From the NCBI GenBank assembly GCA_948467735.1, contig CAOKFN010000012.1:1-64000 (forward strand): DNA of 64,000 nucleotides. The letters are read 5' to 3'. The notes beneath the pieces were generated by a model. That model worked only from the letters and a program-made list of their open reading frames with translations. It was not told the origin of the DNA and searched no databases. This stretch comes from an uncultured bacterium (GTDB taxonomy: Bacteria; Bacillota; Clostridia; Lachnospirales; Lachnospiraceae). Both the position numbers and the translations under genes were made by a program. Below are positions 43,338 to 52,510 of the stretch, piece by piece (position 1 is the stretch's first letter; every line of letters starts with the position of its first letter).

Positions 43338-45317
43338 TCAATTTCTCTCATTCAGATACAGCTGCACCCTGTTTTCTATCATTTCGCACACTTCTTCTAT
43401 GCCCTTTTTGCCTGCGAAATAAAACCGGGCCTCTTCAGCAATAATTTTCAGAATCGGCGCCGTCCGCATAGGAAGCTGCCTTGCCCCTTCCAAAGCCGCC
43501 GTCAGGTCTTCCGCCTGCGCTCTTGTCACCTTCCCATAGGTGACAATCCATTTTCCCTCCTCGTGAGGACGGCCGCTGTCAGCAATCGCCTCCTCCTTCA
43601 GCGTCTCAAACACCTCCCTATGGACAGGAAAATAAAATGAATAATTATTTTTCGCGCTAATCGTCTTCTGCACTTCCTCCCCCAGAAGGAAGCTGATAAA
43701 TTCCCATGCGCCCTCCTTCCGGCCGGAGCCTGCGTTCACTGCCAGAAACGTCCCACGGGACAGTTCATGACTCCCGTCGTCAAACAGGTATCCCACGGAC
43801 ACCCTCCCGGCGCTGTCCAGCTTCTCGGCGCTGTCAATCCAAGTAAAGCTCATAAAATTCCTGTCGCCCGAAATGGCAGGATAACTGTTCGTCTCAGAGT
43901 CCCCATACCGCCCTGCCGCTTTCAGCAGCTTTGCGAACAATTCCGTATCAAAATCACAGGTCCTCCGCTCCCAGTCCAGCATCCCCCACAGATTTTCCGA
44001 CCCCTGTAAGAAATACTCAAGGACTCTGTCCGCCTCCCAGCCTTCCCTGAACACCGCCTTCCCGTCATAGGCGAGCATGCTGTCAGCCAGTGCCTCAATA
44101 TGCTCCGGCCCTGCGTCGCTCCCCGTTACCTTCCTGTCAAACCAGACGCCCTCCACTTCGGCAGTCACATTCACGCCGTATACCCTCCCGCCGTCCTGCC
44201 ATCCGGCAAATGCAAACGGGAAATAATCCGCCTCTTTTATGCCGGATTTCTCCATAAAGGGACGCAGATCCTCGAAAGCGCCCTTTCTCATAAGGCTGTA
44301 TGCGTCGTTCACCGAGCTGCTGAAAATAATGTCCGCCCCTTTCCCGACGGCAAGCTCCATATCCGTCCGCTCGCAGAACTCCTGCATATCCGTCCCCTGC
44401 TCCCATTCCTCCAATACAATGTAATACTCTGAACTCTTCTGGTTAAACCGGACCGCCTGCGCCTTCATCCATTCGCTGAAATAAATGCCCCGCATCGAGA
44501 CAATCGCCCTGTCCTCATCCACCCTTGACAGCCGCAGCGTTTCCGCAGTCCCGTCGTTCCACAAAAGTTCCGTTCCTCCGCTCTCCGACGCCTGAAACGC
44601 CTCTATCTTCACTGCTCCGACGCTTTTCCACACATAGGACGTCCCTGTAAACCCCATGCGGCAGGTCATGCCCCCGTCCTCCATGTCCACTTCCCACAGG
44701 CCGTCGCTCTTCAAAAGAAGGAGTGAATTCCCTTCCGCCCCGATATATTGGTTCCCGACGCCGCGCAGCACAACGCTTTCCATCATGTCAATCGTGCCTG
44801 TATCGGGATCAAGCTCCGCAATCCTATCCTTCCCATCCTCGACCAAAAGCAGCACAATCCTGCCGTCCGCAAGCTGGCAGATATCCTTTACAATTTCCCC
44901 TGTCCGTCTGAAGAAAACTTCCCGCCCTTCCTCGTCAAGCCTCTGGACTCCATTCGCCCTCAGAATGAAGCACCGTCCTTCCTTGTCCAGCCACCATTTC
45001 CCGCTGAGGTATTCATAAGGGATGTCTGCAAGAAAAAGCTCCCTGCTTCCATCCTCCCTGTGCAGGAATATATCCGCTTCCATAACAACTGCCCCGTCTT
45101 CCCCGATAAGCGTTTTGTCCGCCCAGAACTGCACCCTTTCCCCTTGGTAATACTGCATGCCCAGAAGAATGTATTTTGTCGTTTCTTCTATGTCAAATAT
45201 CTGCTCCGTCTCACTGCGGATATCAAAGTATTCCACGGCTTTCGTCTCCCTCCCGCCGCAGCCTGCGAGGAATGCAGTGCAGAGAAAAAGAATCGGGAGA
45301 AAAAGTATTTTTTTCAT
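43338..45317 (-). CDS. Two-domain lipoprotein: sensor-like half plus extracellular solute-binding protein
   Basis: A 659-residue lipoprotein with lipobox LAGC at the N-terminus. Residues to about 290 are beta-rich with repeating strand patterns, propeller-like. The rest is a family 1-type solute-binding fold ('WMKAQAVRFNQKSSEYYIVLEEW', 'GADIIFSSS', 'WEFISFLLGEEVQ'). No permease genes are adjacent, so it may act in sensing or delivery, not transport. ATG 45317 follows AAAGGA; the ATG 15 bases upstream contains that site. Downstream partner of a C39-like peptidase and a second lipoprotein. Confidence 0.75.
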   Translation of the reverse strand: MKKILFLPILFLCTAFLAGCGGRETKAVEYFDIRSETEQIFDIEETTKYILLGMQYYQGERVQFWADKTLIGEDGAVVMEADIFLHREDGSRELFLADIPYEYLSGKWWLDKEGRCFILRANGVQRLDEEGREVFFRRTGEIVKDICQLADGRIVLLLVEDGKDRIAELDPDTGTIDMMESVVLRGVGNQYIGAEGNSLLLLKSDGLWEVDMEDGGMTCRMGFTGTSYVWKSVGAVKIEAFQASESGGTELLWNDGTAETLRLSRVDEDRAIVSMRGIYFSEWMKAQAVRFNQKSSEYYIVLEEWEQGTDMQEFCERTDMELAVGKGADIIFSSSVNDAYSLMRKGAFEDLRPFMEKSGIKEADYFPFAFAGWQDGGRVYGVNVTAEVEGVWFDRKVTGSDAGPEHIEALADSMLAYDGKAVFREGWEADRVLEYFLQGSENLWGMLDWERRTCDFDTELFAKLLKAAGRYGDSETNSYPAISGDRNFMSFTWIDSAEKLDSAGRVSVGYLFDDGSHELSRGTFLAVNAGSGRKEGAWEFISFLLGEEVQKTISAKNNYSFYFPVHREVFETLKEEAIADSGRPHEEGKWIVTYGKVTRAQAEDLTAALEGARQLPMRTAPILKIIAEEARFYFAGKKGIEEVCEMIENRVQLYLNERN

Positions 45318-45353
45318 AAATATTCCTTTCATTTCATAACCGTTCTTTGCCTT

Positions 45354-46076
45354 TTACCATATAAATGCCTGCCTGAAATGATTTTCATTTGCCTGATACA
45401 ACATATCTATCGGATACCAGCGGTTTCCCAGCCCCGGGCCATATGGATCAGTTATCCTTATCTCTTTTACATCCAATGCGGCTTTTTTATATCCGCTGAC
45501 ATTTACAAAATGGCCGCTGCTTTTATATGGCCATCCCTTCACGTTTTCCGTGTTAATATCCAGCACAGCAGGGCGTCCCATATCTATAGAAATGCATATT
45601 CTCTCGCTCCAATAGCCTTTTGACGTGATATCGTCATATATGTATTCATGGCTTAATCCGGAATGGTTATTCAGCACCGCCGGGATATTCGTCATCACCG
45701 TACCGGCTGTAGTAGTTCCCAATTCTTCCGCATAATCTGCCTGTTCCAAAGAACTTCCAGTGATATAATTCAACACCTGCTTAACTGTCGCAGGCCCACA
45801 GTAGTAATCTTCCGCCTGCTCGAACTCCTGCACATTAATAGTGACCTCCTTCGGCACTACAATGGCATACGGCTCAGCCATCCTGCCAGCAAGGATTTCT
45901 TCCACCTCCGCATTCTTTTGATCCTTAAGATCCAAATACTCCTGTGTAACCGTCCAATCCCCAAGCGCACCATTACAGTCTCCATTCATACTCTGTGCAT
46001 GCACGGATAAAGCGCCTGTTGAAAATACCCAAAAACTTATACCTAATGCTGTCATGCCGCTCAATTTTGTTTTCAT
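45354..46076 (-). CDS. Secreted C39-like cysteine peptidase
   Basis: A 240-residue protein with a signal peptide (to about 28) and a papain-like C39 domain: nucleophile region YYCGPATVKQVLNYI, then GHFVNVSGYK with the catalytic His and 'RITDPYG' with the Asp. Such proteins cleave peptides, for instance double-Gly leaders, outside the cell, or act on surface proteins. ATG 46076 has GGAGG before it. It lies between two lipoprotein genes in one operon. Confidence 0.75.
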   Translation of the reverse strand: MKTKLSGMTALGISFWVFSTGALSVHAQSMNGDCNGALGDWTVTQEYLDLKDQKNAEVEEILAGRMAEPYAIVVPKEVTINVQEFEQAEDYYCGPATVKQVLNYITGSSLEQADYAEELGTTTAGTVMTNIPAVLNNHSGLSHEYIYDDITSKGYWSERICISIDMGRPAVLDINTENVKGWPYKSSGHFVNVSGYKKAALDVKEIRITDPYGPGLGNRWYPIDMLYQANENHFRQAFIW

Positions 46077-46130
46077 ACTTCCTCCTTCTCCATATAAATG
46101 GCATCTAAATCCCATAACTTGGCCTTTTTC

Positions 46131-47414
46131 CTATTTTAAAATCAAAAAACATAATAAGGCGTTTTCTTTATCTACATAATAAATCTTTCCATCCGCCAAT
46201 ACTACATTTGAGCTTTTCATCCCTTTCTCCGGAATCGAATAAGCCGACTTCTGCATCCTCTCCACGTCCAGAATCAAAATATTTTCCTGCGCGGTATATC
46301 CTGCCGCACATCCATCCCTCAATTCCTTCAGCCAGAGCAAGTCGTTGGTAGTGTACAGCTCATACATTTTGCAGAAGTTCAGTTCGTCCCCCTGACGCCG
46401 ATAGAATTCTCCAGAGACGCTCAGCGGAGCCTCGTAAGCGTAAATACAGCGGACAATGTAATCCCTGCCTCCTGACAAAAAGTGGGATTTATTGGGCGGG
46501 TTCAGAACTATGTCGGCGCTTTCCGTCTCAAAATCATAATAATATACTGCGGCGCTTCCTTCTGCGTCCAGATATTCATTCTCCAGGCTGATAATTTCAT
46601 AATAAAATCCATCCGGCTCTACGCCGCCCCCATATAAAATATAATCGCCTGACATATTCCCTTTTCCATCTCTCGCCAATTCCCTTTTATCTATCTGTTT
46701 CACCAGATGATCCTCCAAACCCACCGCTTCCATCACGCAGTACCCGTCTGCCTCATAGTTTACGATCAGATGTTCCGGCAGATCATAGACGATAGGCGCA
46801 TGTGCCGAATCCTTGGAATATATTTCCTGGACCTGCCCGTCCAGACTGATTTCATCTATCCGAAACGGTCGGCCTTCCTTCTCTGAGGTTTCCAATACCA
46901 ACAGGTATATTTTATCTTTTATCATGGAACGATAATACCATAGGCTTCCTTCTTCCAGACTGTAAATTGCCTCCGGCTCCGCATCCTCCTCTAAAAAGTC
47001 CAACTTATAAATTGAAAGCCCCCTCTCTTTATAGGAAATGTAATACAGCCTGTTTTCCCAAACGCCCAGCAGCTCATCCATATCCTCAAAAGATATACGG
47101 TGTGACAGCCCAATCTTTTGGATCGTTTCCAGATAATTCTCTTCAAAAGGGACTGTCGGAAGAAGCTCCGCCACAGTCCGTTCCAAGACCGCCGTCCCCT
47201 CCTGCCCCGAATCCTGTACAGTCTCCTTGCTCGAATCCTGTACGCTCTCCTGGCTCAAATCCGGACTGATCTCCGGTCCCGAATTCTCCCCGCCAGCTTC
47301 CGTCGGTTCAATCTTCTGTACCAAACTCATTGAATCATCCTCCCCGTTTCCGCTGCAGCCTGCAAGGAACGCAATGCAGAGAAAAAGAGCAGAAAAAAAA
47401 CGTATTTTCTTCAT
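46131..47414 (-). CDS. Lipoprotein with propeller-like repeats
   Basis: A 427-residue lipoprotein with lipobox LAGC (Cys at 20), a Ser/Glu/Gln-rich spacer with imperfect repeats (SQESVQDSSKETVQDSGQE), and a beta-rich body whose strand pattern resembles the N-terminal half of the lipoprotein at 43338-45317. No family is recognised. AAAGGA precedes ATG 47414. It is probably attached to the outer face of the membrane and works with the adjacent C39-like peptidase. Confidence 0.65.
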   Translation of the reverse strand: MKKIRFFSALFLCIAFLAGCSGNGEDDSMSLVQKIEPTEAGGENSGPEISPDLSQESVQDSSKETVQDSGQEGTAVLERTVAELLPTVPFEENYLETIQKIGLSHRISFEDMDELLGVWENRLYYISYKERGLSIYKLDFLEEDAEPEAIYSLEEGSLWYYRSMIKDKIYLLVLETSEKEGRPFRIDEISLDGQVQEIYSKDSAHAPIVYDLPEHLIVNYEADGYCVMEAVGLEDHLVKQIDKRELARDGKGNMSGDYILYGGGVEPDGFYYEIISLENEYLDAEGSAAVYYYDFETESADIVLNPPNKSHFLSGGRDYIVRCIYAYEAPLSVSGEFYRRQGDELNFCKMYELYTTNDLLWLKELRDGCAAGYTAQENILILDVERMQKSAYSIPEKGMKSSNVVLADGKIYYVDKENALLCFLILK

Positions 47415-47466
47415 AGATATTCCTTTCGCTTCATGGAGGCCCCGCTGCCTTCAGCAGACAGCCTGC

Positions 47467-47766
47467 TTAATCATGTTCTACGGAATGATATTCCCGTTCA
47501 GCAGTAATATCTCCTGTTCCCAGCTCTTCGCCGCAGTGCGTGCATACCTCAACCGCTTTGTCAACCTCCCTTCTAACTTCACAAGCTACAATCTGGCACA
47601 TTCCGTTCATACAATTGACCTCCGCCTCATGGTGGTGAAACGTCGTTTCTGTCCTAATCTGCAGACGTGTATTCGCATGGGAACAGCCTGAGGCGGCGGC
47701 CGCGTCCACCCTTGTACTGCCTGCAATAAACACTGTTATTAAAGCCATTACAAAAGCCTTTTTCAT
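47467..47766 (-). CDS. Small secreted Cys/His-rich protein
   Basis: A 99-residue protein with a signal peptide (to about 25), then Cys/His clusters: TFHHHEAEVNCMNGMCQ and VEVCTHCGEELG, the latter a CxxC knuckle suggesting metal binding or disulfides. No family is recognised. AGGAAGGAG precedes the start. It is the first intact gene of the secreted-protein block. Confidence 0.55.
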   Translation of the reverse strand: MKKAFVMALITVFIAGSTRVDAAAASGCSHANTRLQIRTETTFHHHEAEVNCMNGMCQIVACEVRREVDKAVEVCTHCGEELGTGDITAEREYHSVEHD

Positions 47767-47947
47767 TATAATTTTTCTCCTTCCTTTTTAAAGATATCAT
47801 TTGCACTAAGTATCAGCCCTCCATCTCAAACATTGAATAATTAATTACCTCATAAACATAACCTTGGCTTTCTATCCATTATACGGCTGCATGGCACACT
47901 TTTTCAGTTGGCTCACGCTTCTTCTCAAAGCAGCCCTGCACCTAATT

Positions 47948-48352
47948 TCAATATCTTCGTTCATGTCTGGGCAGCATGACCTCTCCCTGTTCGGACATAA
48001 CCTCTGTAACTCTTCCTATCACATCAAAACATTGAACTCTTTCTATCTGGAAGGAATTATCCCCTTTGCAGCAGCTATTTTCTTTCCGGATATACAGTGC
48101 TCTATGTACAAGCAGTCCATTTTCATATGCAAATACAACAACATCCCCTGCTTCTATATTCTCCGCCTTTTTTACCCTGATGCGTTCCCCTTGTTTGAGC
48201 AGAGGCTGCATGCTGTCCTGTGACGTTCAAGAGCAGCTCCCCTTTCGCTTCCAGCCGTTTTTTAACAGTTTCGGCTGATGCAGGAGCATCCGAATATGTT
48301 CCTCTAAAAGTAATTCTTTCCTGCCCTGTTCCATCAGCGAATTCCCCTTTGT
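47948..48352 (-). pseudogene. Frameshifted S26 signal peptidase gene (copy 2)
   Basis: The upper frame reads EFADGTGQERITFRGT to LEAKGELLLNVTG; after a 2-base deletion the homology continues as SMQPLLKQGERIRVKK, AGDVVVFAYENG and LLVHRAL to the stop at 47948. SM holds the nucleophile and VHR the His typical of SipW-like S26B peptidases. The deletion falls right before the catalytic serine. An ORF of 87 codons (from ATG 48211) remains but lacks the N-terminal part. Confidence 0.7.
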
Positions 48353-48536
48353 TTTATTTTATTCCCAGTTCATCCTTTCAGCAAGGTATCAAATTACTTG
48401 CATTTTTGCCAGCAGTTTGTCACCCATTCCTTTTTCCTGTCTTATGATAGAATACGATAGTGAAATAACACACATATTTTCATAGTCAATGCCAATGCCA
48501 AAAGTAAATATCTTGAGATAAAAAAGAAAATATTTC

Positions 48537-48565
48537 TTGCATATCCTCCCTCTATATGTTAAGAT
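48537..48565 (+). promoter_or_regulatory. Promoter of the manC leader
   Basis: TTGCAT (48537-48542), 17 bp, TAAGAT (48560-48565), the same arrangement as the promoter at 40864-40892. Confidence 0.75.
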
Positions 48566-48571
48566 ACATGC

Positions 48572-48756
48572 AAAGCATATTCATTTCTAATTCATTGCCA
48601 CAGCGCATTCGCGGTCCGGCAGGATGTATATCGTCCGGCAGGTTTCTTATTTATCGGAAAATCTATGCTTTTTATCACAAAATTACAGTTTAAAAGCAGG
48701 GGTTTTTCACATGTATGACGTTTTATCCGCGTATTTTCCTCTGCGAGAAGGAGGAA
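48572..48756 (+). ncRNA. Switch-like structured leader of the manC operon
   Basis: Helix P1 joins AAAGCATA (48572-48579) to TATGCTTT (48664-48671) and encloses a CCGG/GGAT..ATC/CCGG hairpin in the place of CCCG/GGAT..ATCC/CGGG in the Rpn leader. Competing helices are kept: TGCTTTT with AAAAGCA (48692-48698); GCAGGGG (48696-48702) with CCTCTGC (48738-48744), one pair now G-U; and TTCCTC (48736-48741) with GAGGAA (48751-48756), which hides the AGGAGG site of the small ORF at 48759. Confidence 0.6.
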
Positions 48757-48758
48757 CT

Positions 48759-48863
48759 ATGGGATTTTCCCGGAATCCCGCTGTAGGTATTTATCCTATT
48801 GAATGGCAGAAATATTTGAATATGTCCCGCAGAAAGAGACGGGACGGGGAGGTATCAGCATGA
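48759..48863 (+). CDS. 34-residue ORF translationally coupled to manC
   Basis: ATG 48759 follows AAGGAGG and opens a 34-codon frame whose TGA (48861-48863) overlaps the manC ATG (48860-48862) as ATGA. The ribosome binding site is the one masked by the leader hairpin, so the ORF passes the leader's control on to manC. The peptide has a basic end (SRRKRRDG) and no known family. Confidence 0.6.
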   Translation: MGFSRNPAVGIYPIEWQKYLNMSRRKRRDGEVSA

Positions 48864-50185
48864 ACATTATTTTATTGTCGGGAGGGTCCGGAAAACGTCT
48901 GTGGCCGCTTTCCAACGACATCCGCTCCAAACAATTTATCAAGATATTCAAGAATCCCAGCGGCTCCTATGAATCCATGGTACAGAGAGTCTACCGCCAG
49001 ATTAAAAGCATGGATAAAGAAGCCAATATCACCATTGCCACCAGCAAAGCTCAGGTTTCCACCATTCATAACCAGCTTGGGGAAGATGTGGGAATTTCCG
49101 TGGAGCCATGCCGCCGGGATACTTTTCCCGCCATTGCGCTGGCTTCGGCTTATCTGGCGGACATGAGGGGGATTCGTCCGGAAGAATCCGTGATTGTCTG
49201 TCCGGTGGACCCTTATGTGGAGGATGCCTATTTTGAAGCGCTGAAGGCACTGAAAGGACAAGCCGAAAAAGGAGAGGCAAATCTTGTGCTGATGGGAATC
49301 GCGCCCACTTATCCCAGCGAAAAATATGGATATATCCTTCCGGAAGACAATCATGCCGTCAGCGCCGTGACTGCCTTCAAAGAAAAACCGGATGCGGAAA
49401 CCGCAAAAAAATACATTGCCCAAGGGGCTCTTTGGAACGGCGGCGTATTCGCCTACCGGCTGCAGTATCTGCTGGACAAGGCTCACGAACTGATTGACTT
49501 TACGGATTACGAGGATTTATATACCAAATATGATACCCTGACCAAAATTTCTTTCGACTATGCCGTAGTGGAAAAGGAGCCTAAAATACAGGTAATGCGC
49601 TTTGCGGGTCAATGGAAGGATCTTGGCACTTGGAACACATTGACGGAGGCAATGGAAGAAAATATCATCGGCAAGGGCATTTTAAACGAGCAGTGTTCGG
49701 GAGTACACATCGTCAATGAGATGGATGTGCCGGTTCTGGCCATGGGTCTGCATGACGTGGTGATTTCTGCCAGTCCCGAGGGAATCCTTGTATCCGACAA
49801 GGAGCAGAGCTCCTATATCAAGCCCTATGTGGACGGCTTGGAACAGCAGATTATGTTCGCGGAAAAATCTTGGGGCAGTTTTCAGGTGCTGGATGTGGAA
49901 CAGGAATCCTTGACCATTAAAGTCACGCTGAACGCCGGCCACAGCATGAATTACCACAGCCATCGAAACCGCGACGAAGTCTGGGTGGTAATCAGCGGAA
50001 GGGGCCAAACCGTGGTGGACGGAATGAAGCAGAGCATTAAAACCGGCGACGTCATCACCATGAGCGCCGGATGCCGCCATACCGTAACGGCTGAAACCGA
50101 GTTAAAACTGATAGAGGTGCAGCTGGGTCTGGGGATTTCGGTACATGACAAGCAGAAATATGAATTGGAATATGAGTTAAAATAA
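48860..50185 (+). CDS. manC: Mannose-1-phosphate guanylyltransferase
   Basis: A 441-residue enzyme making GDP-mannose from mannose-1-phosphate and GTP. The N-terminal nucleotidyltransferase has LLSGGSGKRLWPLS; the C-terminal half is a cupin of the type II phosphomannose isomerase kind (MNYHSHRNRDEVWVVISG). ATG 48860 with GGGGAGG upstream is used; the in-frame ATG at 48803 lies inside the coupled ORF and adds a non-homologous N-terminus. It forms an operon with manA and feeds GDP-mannose to surface polysaccharide synthesis. Confidence 0.93.
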   Translation: MNIILLSGGSGKRLWPLSNDIRSKQFIKIFKNPSGSYESMVQRVYRQIKSMDKEANITIATSKAQVSTIHNQLGEDVGISVEPCRRDTFPAIALASAYLADMRGIRPEESVIVCPVDPYVEDAYFEALKALKGQAEKGEANLVLMGIAPTYPSEKYGYILPEDNHAVSAVTAFKEKPDAETAKKYIAQGALWNGGVFAYRLQYLLDKAHELIDFTDYEDLYTKYDTLTKISFDYAVVEKEPKIQVMRFAGQWKDLGTWNTLTEAMEENIIGKGILNEQCSGVHIVNEMDVPVLAMGLHDVVISASPEGILVSDKEQSSYIKPYVDGLEQQIMFAEKSWGSFQVLDVEQESLTIKVTLNAGHSMNYHSHRNRDEVWVVISGRGQTVVDGMKQSIKTGDVITMSAGCRHTVTAETELKLIEVQLGLGISVHDKQKYELEYELK

Positions 50186-50248
50186 AATAGGAAGCATAAA
50201 AATTTGTAAGAAATTTCAGAAAACAAAAAAGAAAACGGAGCAATATCA

Positions 50249-51370
50249 ATGGGAAACAAGCCATTCCTGCTAAAGCCCTCCGGTAAGGATTATTTATGGG
50301 GCGGCAGTCGGTTAAATGATGAATTTTCAAAAAATATCGAAATGCGTCCCTTAGCGGAGACTTGGGAATGCAGCACCCATCCCGACGGGCCGAGCCGGGT
50401 CTGCGGCGGAGAATTTGACGGATTGACATTGACGGAAGTATTGAACGCCCATCCGTACTTTCTGGGAAGTCATGTGCTGGGAAATCATATGCCGGAAAGT
50501 CAGGCGCAGGGAAATCATATTCCCAACAGCTGCGCCTGCAAGGACAGTCCCACGGCGAATGTCGGCCGCCCTTTTGACGGTTCCTCGCGGGGCGATTTCG
50601 GTTATCCTTATCCCGCTGACGGTCCCCTGCCAATTCTTATCAAGTTTATCGACGCCAAAAAAGACTTATCAATACAGGTACATCCTTCGGATTCATATGC
50701 GAGAGTGCATGAAAACGGCCAGCGGGGCAAAACCGAAATGTGGTATGTTCTCGATGCCGCCAAAGACGCCAAGCTGGTATACGGATTAAAACACGACTGC
50801 GATGAAGCGTCCCTCCGCCGCGCCGTCAAGGATGGCACCATGGAAAAATATCTACAGAAAGTTCCCGTAAAAAAAGATGATTTGTTCTTTATTGAAGCCG
50901 GAACCATTCATGCAATCGGCGCCGGGACATTAATTGCGGAAATTCAGGAGAACAGCAATCTGACTTACAGACTCTATGATTATGAGCGGATTGACAAGAA
51001 CGGCCGAAAGCGTGAGCTTCATTTGGATAAAGCGCTGGCCGTGGCGAATTTGAAGAGTTCCGCAGAGCCGAAACAGCCGTTAAGAGTATTAAAATACCGC
51101 CAAGGGGCGGCTTCCGAACTGCTCTGCCGCTGTAAATATTTTGAAGTATACCGAATGCTGGTCAATACGGAAAGACGTCAATCAGTATACTATCAATCAG
51201 ACAGCCTAAGTTTTCGCGTCCTGCTGTGCATCGGCGGATGCGGCACGATCAGTTATGAAAGCATTCTGCAGGATTTAAAATTTTATAAAGGCGATTGTCT
51301 TTTTATACCTGCGGATTCCGTAAGATTTCGCATTCATGGCCAAGCACGTTTTCTTGATATCAGAGGATGA
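50249..51370 (+). CDS. manA: Mannose-6-phosphate isomerase, class I
   Basis: A 373-residue zinc isomerase linking fructose-6-phosphate and mannose-6-phosphate, which supplies the pathway to ManC. Zinc-site segments: IQVHPSD, GKTEMWYV, GTIHAIGAGT. Between 'NAHPYFLG' and 'LPILIKFIDAK' there is an insert of about 50 residues with a duplicated GNHxP unit that ordinary class I enzymes lack. The start follows manC by 63 bp. The insert lies before the active-site strands and probably loops out. Confidence 0.9.
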   Translation: MGNKPFLLKPSGKDYLWGGSRLNDEFSKNIEMRPLAETWECSTHPDGPSRVCGGEFDGLTLTEVLNAHPYFLGSHVLGNHMPESQAQGNHIPNSCACKDSPTANVGRPFDGSSRGDFGYPYPADGPLPILIKFIDAKKDLSIQVHPSDSYARVHENGQRGKTEMWYVLDAAKDAKLVYGLKHDCDEASLRRAVKDGTMEKYLQKVPVKKDDLFFIEAGTIHAIGAGTLIAEIQENSNLTYRLYDYERIDKNGRKRELHLDKALAVANLKSSAEPKQPLRVLKYRQGAASELLCRCKYFEVYRMLVNTERRQSVYYQSDSLSFRVLLCIGGCGTISYESILQDLKFYKGDCLFIPADSVRFRIHGQARFLDIRG

Positions 51371-51398
51371 GCGGGCGCCCTTCTTAGGCTCCCCCGCC

Positions 51399-52274
51399 CT
51401 ATAATTTCTTCAGGTAATTGCCGTCCACGCTGACCCCCTCGTTGATCACAATAAAAGCATTGGGGTCATGTTTGCGAATGATCGCTTTCAACCGGCTCAC
51501 TTCATACTTGGACAGCGTAATGTACAAAATATGGGATTGTTCATATGTGTATGCCCCTAAGGTTGACCACTTCGTAATTCCTCTGCCCAGCTCCTCGAAT
51601 ACCTCCTTCTCCAGCGCCGTGGTGTTTGTTTTGGTGATAATATTGGCCTCCACATTTATATTCTGGGTATGCACCTTATCCATTGCCACCGCGTATACGG
51701 CAGCGTATATAACGGAATATACCACAATTTCCACATCGAATAAAAAGAGGCAGATTCCATACAGCGCCAGATTCACCAGCAGATTTACTTTGCCGACGCT
51801 GAAATCCCTTTTCCATCTGGTCAGAATAACTCCTACCACATCCATCCCGCCGCTGGAAGCCCCCATCCGGAGACCAATGCCGATTCCCGTGCCCGTTATG
51901 ATGCCGCCCACCACGCAGGAAGCCATGGCGTCCTCCACAATCACTCTCGTGGGAATCACAGATAAAAATATTGTCATGGCCGTTACCGTTGCAAGGGTCT
52001 TTCCAAAGAATTTTCGTCCGATGCGGGTAAAGGCAATGAAAAATATGGGAATATTAATTACATAATAAATGACGCCCGCAATGTCAAAGCCCTGAAAATC
52101 CAATTGAAAAAAATCTGCCAGCACCGTCCTGATTACTTGGCAGAGTCCCATGACGCCGCCCGTATATAAACCGGCGGGCACTACGAATAGATTAATTCCC
52201 GCCGCATATAAAAATGCGCCGAAAATACTAATCAGCGTTCTCTTGCCTTCATAAATAATAATTTCTTTATTCAT
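51399..52274 (-). CDS. YitT-family membrane protein
   Basis: A 291-residue protein with five to six membrane helices of the YitT (DUF161) family followed by a cytoplasmic DUF2179 domain (about 205-285; 'ITKTNTTALEKEVFEELGRGITKW'). Function not established. It is convergent with manA across a 28-bp gap. Confidence 0.9.
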   Translation of the reverse strand: MNKEIIIYEGKRTLISIFGAFLYAAGINLFVVPAGLYTGGVMGLCQVIRTVLADFFQLDFQGFDIAGVIYYVINIPIFFIAFTRIGRKFFGKTLATVTAMTIFLSVIPTRVIVEDAMASCVVGGIITGTGIGIGLRMGASSGGMDVVGVILTRWKRDFSVGKVNLLVNLALYGICLFLFDVEIVVYSVIYAAVYAVAMDKVHTQNINVEANIITKTNTTALEKEVFEELGRGITKWSTLGAYTYEQSHILYITLSKYEVSRLKAIIRKHDPNAFIVINEGVSVDGNYLKKL

Positions 52275-52448
52275 TTCATCTTAACTCCCATACGGCAATT
52301 CAGTTTTTGAGCAGCTTCCCGCCAGTATGTATATTTCGTAAAATCACCTGCCAATATTATCATACTCCGCCAGTGATACTTCTGCATCCTTTTCCGCGCG
52401 CGGGCTCCGCCTGCAAAACCGAAAGAACGCCGCACTTGCGTTCTTCCC

Positions 52449-52506
52449 GGAATGACTTAGATTTTCTAAGGCTGGGTACTTTCCAGCCTTAGAAAATCTT
52501 CATTCC
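52449..52506. terminator. Large hairpin after trxA
   Basis: A perfect 17-bp stem (52459-52475 with 52483-52499; starts AGATTTTCTAAGGCTGG) and an outer GGAATG/CATTCC stem lie directly after the trxA stop. Neither side has a T run, so it may stabilise the 3' end instead of, or as well as, stopping transcription. Confidence 0.6.
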
Positions 52507-52510
52507 GTTC

